DNA of 64,000 bases from NCBI GenBank assembly GCA_023053545.1, contig JAKZAN010000002.1, forward strand, positions 6,568,790 through 6,632,789. The letters are read 5' to 3'. The position numbers and the translations under genes are program-made. Below are positions 23,301 to 35,000 of the stretch, piece after piece; position 1 is the first letter of the stretch; each line of letters begins with the position of its first letter. Source of the stretch: Lepidurus packardi. Its lineage: Eukaryota; Arthropoda; Branchiopoda; Notostraca; Triopsidae. The notes below the pieces were generated by a model. It was given only the letters and a program-made list of their open reading frames with translations. It did no database searches and was not told the origin of the DNA.

Positions 23301-24146
23301 CGCAACTAGAAACTGTTTACTTACCAGCACACGAGGCTGAAAGAAGATGGACTAATGGCGTATCAGGAGCCGAAATGGAATTAAGAGTGGATTTGGCCCA
23401 CGAATATGTGCAGAAATAAATGGCTCGCGTTGGTGCCACTCCTATCAAGTTGGGGCCTAGGCCTTTGAAAAGGGCACGGTAGCCTTCGTTCTCCGTTATT
23501 TGCCTACAATTGGCACGTGAGATCCTGTTATATTATAGAGGTTAAAGTCTCTGTACTTGAAGCACGAAGTGAGGTTCAACCGTTCTCCGGTTAGGACCGA
23601 GGGACCGATACCGATGAGGGGTAATCGCTGAGCATGGAAAGGATGATACCGTAATAGCTTATTCTGAGATTCCAGAGGATTGTGTGCATGGCAAGCTATT
23701 CCTGAATAAGGGGATAAGATAACAGCCTCATTTTCTGCAAAAGCATGTACGATGCTTCTGTTGGACGAGTTGGAAGACTGCAAACGAGTCTTGATCACCT
23801 CGAGAGGACAAGTTATAATGGCCCCAGCGGTCCCCCCAATCCTTGACAGACAAAGAGAAAATGAAGATTAAAAAAAGGATCAAACGGGTTAGCAAACACT
23901 CTAATACGCAAAACCTTATCGAAGTCACTTGGGTATTGTCCCCTGGCAAACCCCCAGACTGAGGAGTTAAGTTATGTCACAGATAACGTAGACTGAAATC
24001 AGATGCACCCATTTCACCGCTAAGCCAGGTATAGAATTTCTTTCCGAAAAATAGGCCATGCAGAATTTAGTTTGTAGCACGTAGAATGATACATTGTGAA
24101 CTTACCCTCCAGCTGCCAAGTGGATAATTTTTTCGTTTTGCGACAT
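20385..24146 (-). CDS. Mitochondrial pyrimidine-nucleotide carrier, SLC25A33/36 type
   Basis: This is a mitochondrial carrier for pyrimidine (deoxy)nucleotides, encoded by six exons over 3.8 kb. It starts at ATG 24146 with [14 protein letters not shown], joined to [20 protein letters not shown] (exon 2, 23500-23850). Then come [20 protein letters not shown] and [16 protein letters not shown] (23326-23510), [19 protein letters not shown] (22220-22340), [20 protein letters not shown] with [12 protein letters not shown] (21905-22130), and finally [20 protein letters not shown] with [20 protein letters not shown] (20385-20696). The three signatures are [17 protein letters not shown] and [19 protein letters not shown] and [10 protein letters not shown] are typical of the 33/36 group, called rim2 in insects. 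An unusually long loop follows the first signature (about 85 residues), and 35 extra residues follow the last span. Introns of about 1.2 and 1.0 kb are present. Confidence 0.92.
20697..21904 (-). other. Large intron of the nucleotide carrier
   Basis: This 1.2 kb intron lies between the last two coding exons. Two weakly similar stretches at 21328-21400 and 21506-21575 share a motif around aaaatc..cg.ggcgg followed by a second match about 20 bp later, suggesting an old internal duplication. No gene was recognised. Confidence 0.5.
22345..23325 (-). other. Second large intron of the nucleotide carrier
   Basis: This roughly 1 kb intron lies between the exons coding for LLSASCAG and [12 protein letters not shown]. 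No repeat, RNA gene or coding segment was recognised in it. Confidence 0.55.
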
Positions 24147-26680
24147 GGAACAGCATATATTTATTCACCAGATTGAAATTACTTGACCGGCAAGTTCACC
24201 GATTAAACATGTTCTACCTTACTGCGTTGCTGGGATCTGCGTTTTTTCCTTGCCTTGAGAGGCGGGGTTATTTCTTCGAACACTTCTTAGCCGCCATCTA
24301 CCATCGATAATAAAACTAGACTTACAACGTACATAAGGACGATTCCTCCAGGTTTAAGCTCAGCAAACGGACCCTTAAGATTACAGATCCTACTTGCTTG
24401 TCAATGAGTAGATGGGGTATAAAGCACTAAGTTATTCAAAATCTGCCAGGAATATATTTATTACAAGTAACATATTATATTTATTAATTATTAATATAGG
24501 TATTATTATAATTATATATTAACATTGTAGGCATAATTATAACCGTATTCATTATGGTACCTCCATGAAATCTAAAATGTTCTCTAAATGTCTTTGCAGC
24601 TGTACCTGGAACGAAGGCATTAGTGCAACGTAGTCCTCTTTAATCCTTATACTAAGAATAGTTAGGTACATTGTTACGTTTAATCAACGTTTTCTAGTAG
24701 TTCAGCATTTTTGGCCATGACTGACAAATCATTCAGCAATCTCTCATTATTATCCTTTGCTCGCAGGATCATGTTTCTTCGTGTGTAAGTGTGTTATTCA
24801 TTAAGTAATTGATGTACAGTATTCTTAAGAGTTCCAAATAGCCTTCAGTTAATTATGTTTTCCCTTCGCAATGCGGACATCCTCACACGCAAGGTCACAA
24901 AGAGAAGCGAAAGTTCCGGTTTTCCGCGTTCTTCGCTACGTAGTTAATTCAAATTTGCAGCCCTGGAGACTTGCATTAGCACACTTTCCTTGTGTGACTT
25001 AGGATTTTTTGCGCGTTTAGCAACGCAGCTTGAGCTTTAAATTCAAGCCCATTTTCGTTTTGCATTACAGGACAAACCAATGCGCCATTTCGACTTCAAC
25101 GTAAGAAGCCGGAGCAGGACTGGTGTATACTAGCTAAAAATCTTGGCTCGTCAACCCTCCATAAACGTGTGTGGCATTCTGTTCTTCAAAGCTCAATAAA
25201 ATAAATTCTTTGAAAGCTTGTCTTTGTCTAGGAAATTATGGCTTCCTTCCAAACCCTCTTGGGTTGCAATTCAAGCTGGATTTTTTTTTCAGAAGTCGAG
25301 ATTCGTGTAGGTTTTATGTTGTAATTCGGCCCCATAACAACGAACTGCGCACTGACCCTTTTCTTGCAACTTTCGTGCGGGCATTTGAGCCTTTTGTTTT
25401 TCGTGGTCGCCTCTTCGTTACAAACTCTAATAGGGAAAGCTTACAACTGAATGAATCGATCAACAAAACCTGTTTGTTTGTTGATCAACCTTGAAAACTG
25501 TAGAACTCGATTGCACTTGTTCCTTATTGGAAAGAAGCCCCTTATACGGGCAACCCGAGCGCCTTAATGGCTTTCAATCACATTGTTTTCTTTCTCGGTG
25601 GTTGAAAATAACCCCAAATCTCTCGAACCCATGCACGTTGCGGGCGTCATAACGAAGGCCTAAATTGCTCAACAACTCATGATTAACCAGACGTAAGGAG
25701 ATATTTGCCGCTGCGGATTATTGATAAGCCTGTTTACTCCTCTTCGTACTTCAGGTATAAACCCTTTCCATACACGCACTTTGCTCAGAACAGCCGTGTA
25801 TTATCTTTTCTCTCCGTCAGGGTAAATAAATGCCTCGAACGACCCTCGCAGGACTTTTGCACCAGTGGATAACTACATTCTTTAAAAGTAACATGAACTT
25901 ATTTCTTGGCAAGATCCTAAAGTTCACTTGCAGAATACGAAAAAAAAATCTTGAAGGTTCTCGATTACTGAGAAAATCCATCTCCGGACGTGTGACAGAT
26001 GGAGGCTGTTCAACCTACCATTCCCGTACCCTGCGACTGTACCTTTCTAAATGATGTAATATAACGTGTCGAGCAATAAATTGTGGATTTCCTTTCCGAA
26101 GCTTTTACGACATTCTTCCGAGAAGGTGACATCAAGAACTACCTAAAAGTCTTTCTGCTGGCGTGACTTCTCCCTCGCAGACGCGTACGAGGGCTCGCAT
26201 ACGAAGGTATCTCCCCTTATCCTTTCACATTTTAGCATTCTTCCAAGGAAATAGACATTTTGGGAAGACTGACAATTTTGGAAAGCTAAACTAGGCATGC
26301 TGTCATGATTTCTCCCACGTAGTGCGTTCCAGCTCTGATGGGATGCATGCGAATTCTTATTCTTTCTCGCAGAAACTGAACTACGATTACGTCAGTTGTT
26401 GGCAATGACTCAGGAGTTTTGTAGTATGTCGTACGAGATCCTGGGCGCATTTTTGTTTGGGTGGCGGTGGTTAAAAGGGCATCGCACGAGGGGGACAAAA
26501 AAAGATAAAAGAAATAAGGGCCAAGTGAATGAAACCGTAAAAACCAACGCAAATTGAGGCGCTAGCATCACGTGATGCTGGTGAACCCAATGGCTGTTGA
26601 GAACTAGTTCTTTTGCCGGAGCAGGTGTAAAAGGGCGGGAGCCGTCCTTTGCGCAAATCCTGTCTGTGAGGGGAACTTTT
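24147..26680. other. Long intergenic region
   Basis: This 2.5 kb separates the nucleotide carrier start from the secreted-peptide promoter. A very AT-rich block (about 24450-24550) consists of tatta/aata strings. Open frames at 25171-25494 and 25830-26054 have no domain, signal peptide or splice logic that I trust. A short unannotated gene cannot be excluded. Confidence 0.45.
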
Positions 26681-26684
26681 GGGA

Positions 26685-26690
26685 TATAAA
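26685..26690 (+). promoter_or_regulatory. TATA box of the secreted-peptide gene
   Basis: TATAAA followed by GGCGGC lies about 30 bp before a TCACTC initiator-like sequence near 26715-26730 and about 230 bp before the ATG at 26923. Position, flanks and spacing match a focused metazoan core promoter. Confidence 0.65.
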
Positions 26691-26922
26691 GGCGGCTTAG
26701 AGGTGATAGGACCCCAAACAATCCTCACTCACTACAGGTAGTAAAAGCGACGAGTTTGGAAAGTCGTCTACAAGTTTTTACCATCCATTGCAACTGTAAA
26801 GACGCGTACTTAAAAATTTCTTGGAAATTTTGCGGATCTTGCAAACGTTCTTGTTCTTCGGAAGTCAGAAACATCTCCCAAGTTTTTTAGCTTTTACCAT
26901 TTCAACGTCCCAATCTACCCCA

Positions 26923-27884
26923 ATGAAGAAAGCTATTATCGTAATTGCCTTCCTTTTGGGTGCTCTCCTGGTTCTCAGCGAATCGGCTGCCATCGATAAG
27001 GTAATTTACATTGCATTTACGTATACCCTCGCCTTCTGCTCACTTTCCCTGCTTTGCCCGCAATCGGAAGTCCTTGAATGAGTCATAGATCTTGGAAGAT
27101 ACGAATGTTGGTTCTTGGTTGTTTGCTTGCACTTGATTAGTGGAAATTAGCAAAAATGTATCCTTGGTTTGGTAAAAGCTTGCCATTGTGTCATGTCCTG
27201 CACGAATTCCATCTTCCCCGCTGTGAACCAAATGATGAAACGAAATGGTCATTATGCTGACCATGCAAGCATCTTTTGTTCGTTTTTCCTGGAACTTTTG
27301 AATTGAAGCTTTGTACCTACAACCATAGGGTAGGCTATGCACCAGCTGTATGGTACCTTACACTATTCTATACAGTATATAGAGCTTGCTTATTGTATGC
27401 TTGCTGCCAATGTCAAAGTGCAAAACGTTTTCAAGTTTGGAGTTTGGGTTTTATGAAGCCTTGTGACCAATGTACGTCACGCGCAGGCTAAGTCCGAGCT
27501 CACCCAACGAGTCCACCCCTTTCTTGTCTGCGAGCATTTATATTTGACCTCATATTTTTTCGTTTTTTTTTTCACCCCCAGAGAGCTATTCGTGAGCGTT
27601 CTCGGGAAGCGTCGGATGCCTGCTCGGATTCAACGCCTTGTGGCTGGGAAGTCTATCATCCCGTAACACGCAGGACGAGCTATCGTATCCGCAACACGTA
27701 AGGTTTTTGCCAACTGCGATTTTATCGTCGTGTTTCTAACTTTTATTTGTTGACTTTTAGGTGTGAATGCACCCCTAACACTCGCTGCCGTATGGCTTAT
27801 GACGATGTTTCCGTCTCTGCCTACGTTTATTTGTGTAGTTCTGCGCCCAACCCGAGCACCGATTTAGTGGAAAACCGACTGTAA
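26923..27884 (+). CDS. Small secreted cysteine-rich peptide
   Basis: Three exons encode a secreted peptide of about 105 residues. Exon 1 (26923-27000) is a textbook signal peptide, MKKAIIVIAFLLGALLVLSE, with cleavage probably near SAA. Exon 2 begins at about 27581, after a run of pyrimidines ending cag, and reads RAIRERSREASDACSDSTPC then GWEVYHPVTRRTSYRIRNT. Exon 3 reads CECTPNTRCRMAYDDVSVSA, YVYLC and a short polar tail to the stop at 27882. The mature part has six cysteines (one pair before GWEVY, C-x-C, then two more), consistent with three disulfides. DKR and RR-type dibasic sites might allow processing. I recall the pattern PCGWxVY...CxC...DDxSxSAYVYxC from arthropod secreted proteins but cannot name a function. 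An alternative extra exon at about 27488 is possible but lacks a good donor. Confidence 0.75.
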
Positions 27885-28470
27885 GGAGGAGCAATCATGT
27901 AACAAACTTAACAGAATTTAGAGAGGTCAAATTTATGAAGATCTATGCTAAGTGTTTTTCGTGTCGTGTGGTGACATTCCCCCCCAGATGTCACATTCCT
28001 GGTTTGATTCAGTATTATTCCTCGCCAAAAGCCTGGTTCTGTCATTATTTTTGATACGAAAACTCCAGACCTCACTTATTAACCCTTAACCCATTGCTAC
28101 CTTAACCATACACGTACACATGCATGCATAAATGTATACATAATTACCCATCCATAAATGTTCGTATTTACGAGTGATGACAATTAAAGTACAGTGATTA
28201 TTCAAAGAAACATGGATTACCTTTAAATTGTCCCCATAGAGTCTTTCACTGAATTAGGTTCTTTCCAAAATAGATTCAGCTCGACATCGGAATGGATGAA
28301 ATCAGCGTGTAACAGTTCATTATGAACCAGGGATTCTTTTGTAGGTGATCTTTCAACGACAATTAACGATTCGACAGTGACGTGAGCTTCGAAACAACGG
28401 AAAAAACTGTTGTATTGATAAGTAACCCACGAGACACCAAGCAGAAATACATAAAGACGAGTTTGGGCTT
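27885..28470. other. Convergent intergenic region
   Basis: This gap of about 590 bp between the secreted-peptide stop and the IWS1 stop contains both 3' UTRs. An 83-residue open frame on the minus strand (28223-28474) overlaps the IWS1 stop codon and is most simply 3' UTR. Confidence 0.55.
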
Positions 28471-31091
28471 TCATAGAGTCATTTTCCGGCCTTCAATACT
28501 CAAAATCGCGCCTCCACGTGCAGCCTTTGAAGACTTATTACGAGCATATTCTTGCATGCGCTTCTCAAATCGATTAGCTGCTTTTTTAGAAGTCTATGGG
28601 GAAAGAAAGAAGCGTAATTCTTCATCCTAGTAGCCCTCCAAGGGACATTGACTTACTTTGTTGCTTATATCAGTATCATTCGCCCACTGTGGTCGTACTA
28701 CATAATCCTTGGTTGAAGGCTGTGGAACCCGAGCGCGTCCAATCCAACCAGGGTCCCCTGGTCTTAGTTTCCTGTTTATACACAAGTAAAAAAATGCATC
28801 AGTTCTCCAATATCTCTACAGTATGATATTATTACTTTTCTTCCCCCGATAAAGCTTTTCCAATATCCTTGTTCTTCCCAGGTGAAGTTGCATTTGATGA
28901 GCCTCGCCTACGAGGTACCTGTTCAAGATCGCGTTGCTCGCGTTCTTCGCGACTGAGTGCTGCATTAATGAGACAATTACTTTACTATCCTGTTCATCTG
29001 GTTGCCGAACGCTAGTTATTCAAGCAGCAGTAAAAAATTTTTTAAAATAAAATACTAACATACAATCATATTGCTTGAATCAGCAATTTTTGTTAGTTTG
29101 CTGATTGTAATTTTGCTGGTTTGCCTCAAATCTCATTAAATTTTACCTCTTGTAAAAAAACATTGTGAAAGGAAAATAGCTCATAAAGGCTTCAAAAAAT
29201 CTCCTACATCAATTCTAATTAAACTGTAAGAGAAAATTGCAAGTTGGAATTCCAGTTACGGATCGTAATAAGCAAGATACAAATTTGCTTAAAAAAGGAA
29301 AGCAAGTCTCACTATCTAAAATTTTCGTGCCTCAAACTAATGAGTAAGGAAAATAACAAGCCTTGGTAACGCTTGGCTTTATTTAGCGTAAGCTAACCAA
29401 ACTATTTTTGAAGGGGTACAGGTCGTCCCCGCGGGTTTTGTCTACTTTGCAGAACCTGTAGGAGTATGCGATCTGCCTCGCCTAATTACAATAAGAAGTT
29501 TCAAATTACCTTTGAAATCAGTCGTGAGGTTGAAAATCGGTCGCGCCCATTCGCTAATTAATTTCCCAGCACGCATCTTGTTCTCTTTGATCTCCTTAGG
29601 GTGCTTGTACAAATACATCACAGCTTTTCCAATCCCAGATTGCTTTAGGTTACCTTGGTCAATTGGTGGGAACTAGCCGTAACGCTCGAAATTTGTAACT
29701 AAACTTGTCCTAAGTCGCAAATCTTACTTCTTGCAATAACTGCAACATTTGTTCACGAATCCTTAAGGCGGGTAAACTACGGTCAGGCATGGGTGCTAAC
29801 CAATCCGTAATTACGCTTAATACGTTGTGTTCAATAAATGCCATCTGTAAGTCATGCTTTCTTAACTGGGACATCACGTTTGGAAGCATGGAAATTTTTC
29901 GAGTGGCAGGCTGGCGACTTTTATTGCATTCTCGATCATCCTAATTCATCCCGTAATTTTAATTCAATTCTTTAATTTTGTCTGATTTAATTGATTTTTT
30001 TCAGACGGCTTACCTCAGCCGCTTGTCGCATTTGCGTAATCATTTGCGCTATAAGGTCGTCATTGTCATTGATAATATCTATATCTCTGCGTTTCCGACG
30101 TTTGGTTTGCTCTTCCTTTTTGCGAGCAAGCATTAGTTCGAAATCCGAGACGAAATCACCTCTAAGGAAGACCAACCACGTTATCAAAAATACAAAAATA
30201 TTGTTAGAAAAAAGAGAATAAAGAACAAAAATTAAACCTGTTGCTTGGTCCACCGTCGTCGCTATCGCTGTCAGAAACTTCAGGCAACACGTTAGCACCC
30301 GGTTCTTTCTCCTCATCGTCCTTAGCTTCTGTTCCCTGCTTTTCGTCTTCTTTTTTGTCGTCAACCTTCTCGCTTTCAGAATCGGAAGCTAATCTGGCTC
30401 GCTTGTTCTAGACAGTACAAAGATATTAGATGATTATAAGAAAATTACTGCCAATTTGTAGTTATACTTTCTTGTTGCCTTCTTCGTCTGATTCGCCAAA
30501 CACCTCGTCCATTTCTTTCTTTTTCTTCTTAGAATCGCTGCCAGAGCCATCGGATTCGTCGTCAGAGCCAATTTTGCGAGAACGCTTCTTGGTGCTAGTG
30601 CTGGGACCTTCTCCACCACTACGAGAGCCACTGCGTGATCGACTTCTAGAAGACCGGCTCCCTGAACGGGACGATCCGTTACTTGATCGGGAACGACTTC
30701 GGCCCGATCTAGAGCCACTTCTGCTGCGAGAACTACTTCGGCTTCTGGAACGGCTGCGACTTTTGCTTCGACTACGCACACGACTACGACTACGTTCTGA
30801 CTCTGAACGAGAGGCTGAGCGTGATTTAGGTGAGTTACTCCGCGAACGAGAATTTTCCCTTGATGCAGTTGGGGATTTAGGACCATCGTCTGTGTCTTTG
30901 TTGGGTCCAGCCTTAGTGGGGCTGCCTGGTGCGGAGTTGTGTGGGGAAGTTGTTTCTGTCTTTTTGAAAGAATCTTGATCGCCATTTTCTATTTCTTCAT
31001 GATTGGGCATAAAAGGTGTGTTAAGTGGTTCGTCTTGGAAACCTGTTAATTCAGCGAGAGACGGGAAGGAGTTGTGCTCAGTTTCTGCCAT
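28471..31091 (-). CDS. IWS1: IWS1/Spn1 transcription elongation factor
   Basis: IWS1 is a nuclear partner of Spt6 and elongating RNA polymerase II. About nine exons give roughly 570 residues. The N terminus (ATG 31091; an in-frame ATG at 31133 is also possible) starts [20 protein letters not shown]. It continues into about 90 residues of RS/SR dipeptides and then acidic SDSE-type segments ([32 protein letters not shown]). The folded TFIIS-N-like core follows: [73 protein letters not shown] and [19 protein letters not shown]. After an intron of about 560 bp come [49 protein letters not shown] and the conserved C terminus [10 protein letters not shown]. The order matches animal IWS1 throughout. 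The RS-rich N terminus is unlike the SDSE-repeat tail of the human protein. Confidence 0.93.
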
Positions 31092-32023
31092 GTTTAAGGA
31101 ACCTTGACCAGAGAAAATGTTTAGTATAGGCAAAACAACGTGTGTTTATTAGATATTACTATCGAAATCCATATTTGATGTAACCTTATCGGTGCATACA
31201 GAAATGTAACTAGAAATTCGGGAGAAAATAGACAAAAACAAGGCACCACCTTGACGCTCGACCACTCGCGAATCACATCTAAACTATAAGTTTTGAACGG
31301 CGAAGCACGACGAACGACGAATGGCAAGAACGACGAATGGAACGACGAATGGAAGAACGACGAATGGCAGACTAATCGCGGTTCAGGTTGTTCAGGCGAC
31401 TGAACGCAGGAAAATCACATATATATGAACTGGAAAGGTTGAAGTCGACCAATAAAGCCATTCCAAATTGCAATGGCACGAAATAAGAAAGGAAATGGCT
31501 CAGCGCTTCGACTTGTGCTTAGAAAACTTCCAGCTCCCCCGCAAACTCTGGAAAGAGTTCACTTGCGAGCTAAGTAGTTGCTGATGCCCGTATTTAGTTA
31601 AACTAACTTCAGATTAACGTGTAAATTAACTGTTAATCTATACGCATTAACTGAAAAGTAATATTTCACTTGCTTTTGATTTTCTTGACGTCCTTTTCAT
31701 TTGGTCCCTAGTTCTTGCGGGAGCTTTATTTTTTCAATATTACTCGCATCCTTTAGCATTCTTCAAGTCATTTCTGAGTATTGTAAAATGTAATGCACTG
31801 AGAAAAGTACGTGATTCATAACAAAGGAACATCATATGGCCTACAACATAAAAGCAAAAACGCCTTTCAACTGTAGCGAAATCAATCACAGTTATTTACA
31901 CGATGAGATGGTAACACGAGAGCACATGATATTTTAACCTACGAACTTTCCATCCTGCGGCATGAAAGGTAAGAAAGACAATCTCTTAGAAAAACGTATT
32001 CTTATACTCATCCTTTAGCATTC
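31092..32023. other. IWS1 promoter region and 3' flank of the CELSR gene
   Basis: This gap of about 930 bp lies between two genes on the minus strand. It contains a short imperfect tandem repeat (about 31295-31372) with units of the form aacgacgaatgg, and an acatatatatga element near 31420. No gene was recognised. Confidence 0.55.
31295..31372. repeat. Short tandem repeat, aacgacgaatgg units
   Basis: About five imperfect 12-15 bp units built on acgacgaatgg lie 200-280 bp upstream of the IWS1 start codon. The array would be in the promoter or 5' UTR. Confidence 0.75.
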
Positions 32024-35000
32024 TTAAACGTACTCCGAATCTGTTAAATGCATAGAAGTTAGCGGGGGCACGACCATTTTCTGCGACGCCAAAACAGAAG
32101 CCAAGTTATCCTGCGACTTTGAGGTATTCAAGTTGTTAATTTCCTCATCATTCATATCGTCTTCTTCGTCATCTCCCGCCACTAGATAAAACTCCAATCA
32201 AAATCACGTCTCTTACTAATCCAGTTCCTTTACTTGGACTTGGTGCATCAAAATCCTTTTCATCTTCCTCAGCATATTCAGGCGATTTGAGACTAGCTTG
32301 TGATTGAGGCGAACTTCGCATAATATAGGACTGGTCACGAGACTTGCTATAACTACTGTATCCCATGCCCAGTTTCAGTTGCCTCATTCTATCCAATGAA
32401 TGGCCTGTTAGCCCTAACGGATTGCGTTCCCGGGAAGTGTCCATAGGACCGTCATTGTTTTCATTGTCAGAAATGGTAGCATTCGATAACCGGTCTGCAG
32501 CCCACCTTGGAGATCCTAAAGTCATTAACAAATTATTAGTAAAAAAAAAAAAATACTAGAGTGAATCAAATATTTCCATTTTTGTACCTTGGTACGCTGA
32601 CGGATAAGCTGGAGGTAACTGATTCGACCAAGCTGTGGAATACAGCGGCCGGATATTGGGCACAACAGGAGATTGACGCATTGTTGGTAAATTCCGTTCA
32701 TGATGGGCTCCTAGGTCTTCCGGATACTCGCAAATATTGGGCATGAAATTGGGTTTCGACGGCAACTCAGGCTTTCTGTGGTCCCGGCTGTTACGATTCA
32801 AACTCAGGCTCTTCGAGGTATCTTCGTCATCGCTGGAATGGCTTGAAGCTAAATCCATGCTCCTCCTCTCTGATTCTGATTCGGTTGCAGAATTTTTTCG
32901 TTTCTGTGAACTCGAGGAATCGTCGCCTTCAAAGAAAAATTAATATTAAATGCCATCCTAATGTCACCAAAAAATCTAAATCACTAAATCACCAAAAACC
33001 TTACCGTATCTCCTCACTGAGGAACAATCGTAGTTGTACGGATACTTCGTGGTAGAATGTGGTCGAAGATCAGTCACAGAATCTAATCGGCTCCCTGTAC
33101 TGGTGGAAGGGTCCCTTCCATCACTTCTATAATCACAATCGTTGAGTTAGTTCATAACTTTGATACAGCTAAGATCTTAAGTTTCAACCACATACCTATA
33201 CGGACTGCTACCGGTCTTGCAAGTGGATCTGGAAGTAGTACTAGATGTAGATATGCCCACATTCCTATGCATGGTGCCAAAATCTCGGTTATGGTATGCC
33301 AACGCAGATCTCTGTAAGAGAACAATATCCTTCAAAACTGTCCATAAAGCTGAAATTATGCAAATTACGGAAGATATAGCTGGTCTTCTTCCCTCCACAG
33401 TCTCGTCCAAAGGCAGCTTCTTGCCCGACAGGAGTAACAGCGTTTTCCGGAGTCCTTCACGCACGCGCACATTCAAGATGCAATAAGCCAACAGTACATA
33501 CACGCCTTCCAACACAGAACACACTGAGTAGGCATAAAAAAGGACTTCGGAATGATCACTAGCTGATAATACAGCTAATGTCCACGTAGATCCAGTCAGC
33601 GCAAGTAATGCCAACCCAGACCACAATAGACTCCTAAGTTAATAGTTTATTTTAAAATGTAATTAAAAAACAAATTTAAAATGTAATAAATACTATTATT
33701 TCTTTCCCTCAATTATATTTGAATCTATTACCTCAAATTGCCATAGCCTTCCACGTTTTCTTTTAAGGTAAACGCCGCTTTGAGTCCCAGCGCAAAGGTA
33801 ACCAAACTAATCAACAAAAGAACGCTGACAGGTCCCACTAAGCTCCAGATTACCGACTCGTATATTGAGAGCCAACAGCTTAAAAAAAAGAAAAAAAAGG
33901 CAATTAAAGCTTGTCTAAGTTATGGTTTGGATTGTGGATCTACTTACAAGTAAACGTTTCCATATTGGTCGGCACGAACACCTACTGAGAGCCCCAAGAC
34001 AACAGCTGGCATGCCATATCCAACACCATAATAACACCTCATGGGTCCGTGATTTATATCCCGCAATTCGGTAAGCATGCGGTACAAATGCACCGCTTCC
34101 AGCCAGAGCCACGAGAACACACTCACCCATAAATAATGCAGCAGCATGGCCATCAGTTTGCAGGAAAACTAAGTCATTTCCACAAGACATTGGTAAATTA
34201 ACTCATAAAAATTATGATGCAATGAATGTATACCTCGTGTTGGAAAACAGAGCGGCGCAGTTTTAAAGCTAGCAAAAAGATCAACTGGGCCAGCAGTAAA
34301 GTTCCGATAAGGTTCCGGTGAATGGCGTTGGAATTCGTTTTCATGCCTCTCAAAATGGCTAATAACGCTAACGTCGTTGCTAAAAATGCCACGCTGGCGA
34401 CCAAACCCACGTATGTGACCACGTCTTCAGCCACCGAAGGCTCAGCAATAGCCTATTACAAACAACATTAATAAACTCTAGAAACTGGTAGAAGTTCTCT
34501 CATTTCGAAGTTCTTACCAAAGGCTCGTCGCGATTCATGACCACCGTCACAGGCGATAAACCAGGACAAGTGCAGTTCACATGAAAATCCTGTCCTTCAT
34601 ATGCCCAGCTGTCTTTGAACTCCGTCTTGCAACCAGTTCGGCTCCAACTTCCACTACCGCTACTGAAAACGAGAGCCATTTAGTTAATTTACGAGATATT
34701 TAAGGTCATAATTCTATGTAATTACCTGTAATTTCTCCAAAACACACACTGGGGATTGGCTCGCTGATTAAGATAGTCCACACGAATTTTGTAGCGTATA
34801 GGAGGGGTAACTCCTGAGACAAAAGCACCCTTCGAATTCAGGAAAACGACGGATAACAGGGGAGAAGGTACGGATAATTCCACTCCGTAGCGTTGTCTCA
34901 AATTGGATTCGAAATTGCCTGGTAATAATTCCCCCGCTGTGCGATACATCGCATAACTAATCACAGCTTTCTCAGCACTGGCCGCCACGGAAACTTCACC

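Noticed and set aside
25171-26054. Possible small genes in the 24-26.7 kb gap
   Set aside because: The open frames lack start context, domains and splice-consistent continuation.
28223-28474. 83-residue minus-strand frame with a hydrophobic start overlapping the IWS1 stop
   Set aside because: It begins exactly on the IWS1 stop region and has no family signal; it is most simply 3' UTR.
29400-29490. A possible extra IWS1 exon (frame with [17 protein letters not shown])
   Set aside because: The flanking exons already join in the order expected for IWS1, and this stretch does not match the conserved sequence.
30430-30985. Long open frames on both strands opposite the IWS1 N-terminal exon
   Set aside because: They are by-products of the repetitive arginine/serine codons. 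The minus-strand IWS1 frame alone shows a conserved protein with matching splice sites.
31133-31133. Upstream in-frame ATG as IWS1 start
   Set aside because: It adds 14 hydrophobic residues before [12 protein letters not shown]; the 31091 start gives a typical acidic N terminus. It remains possible but less likely.
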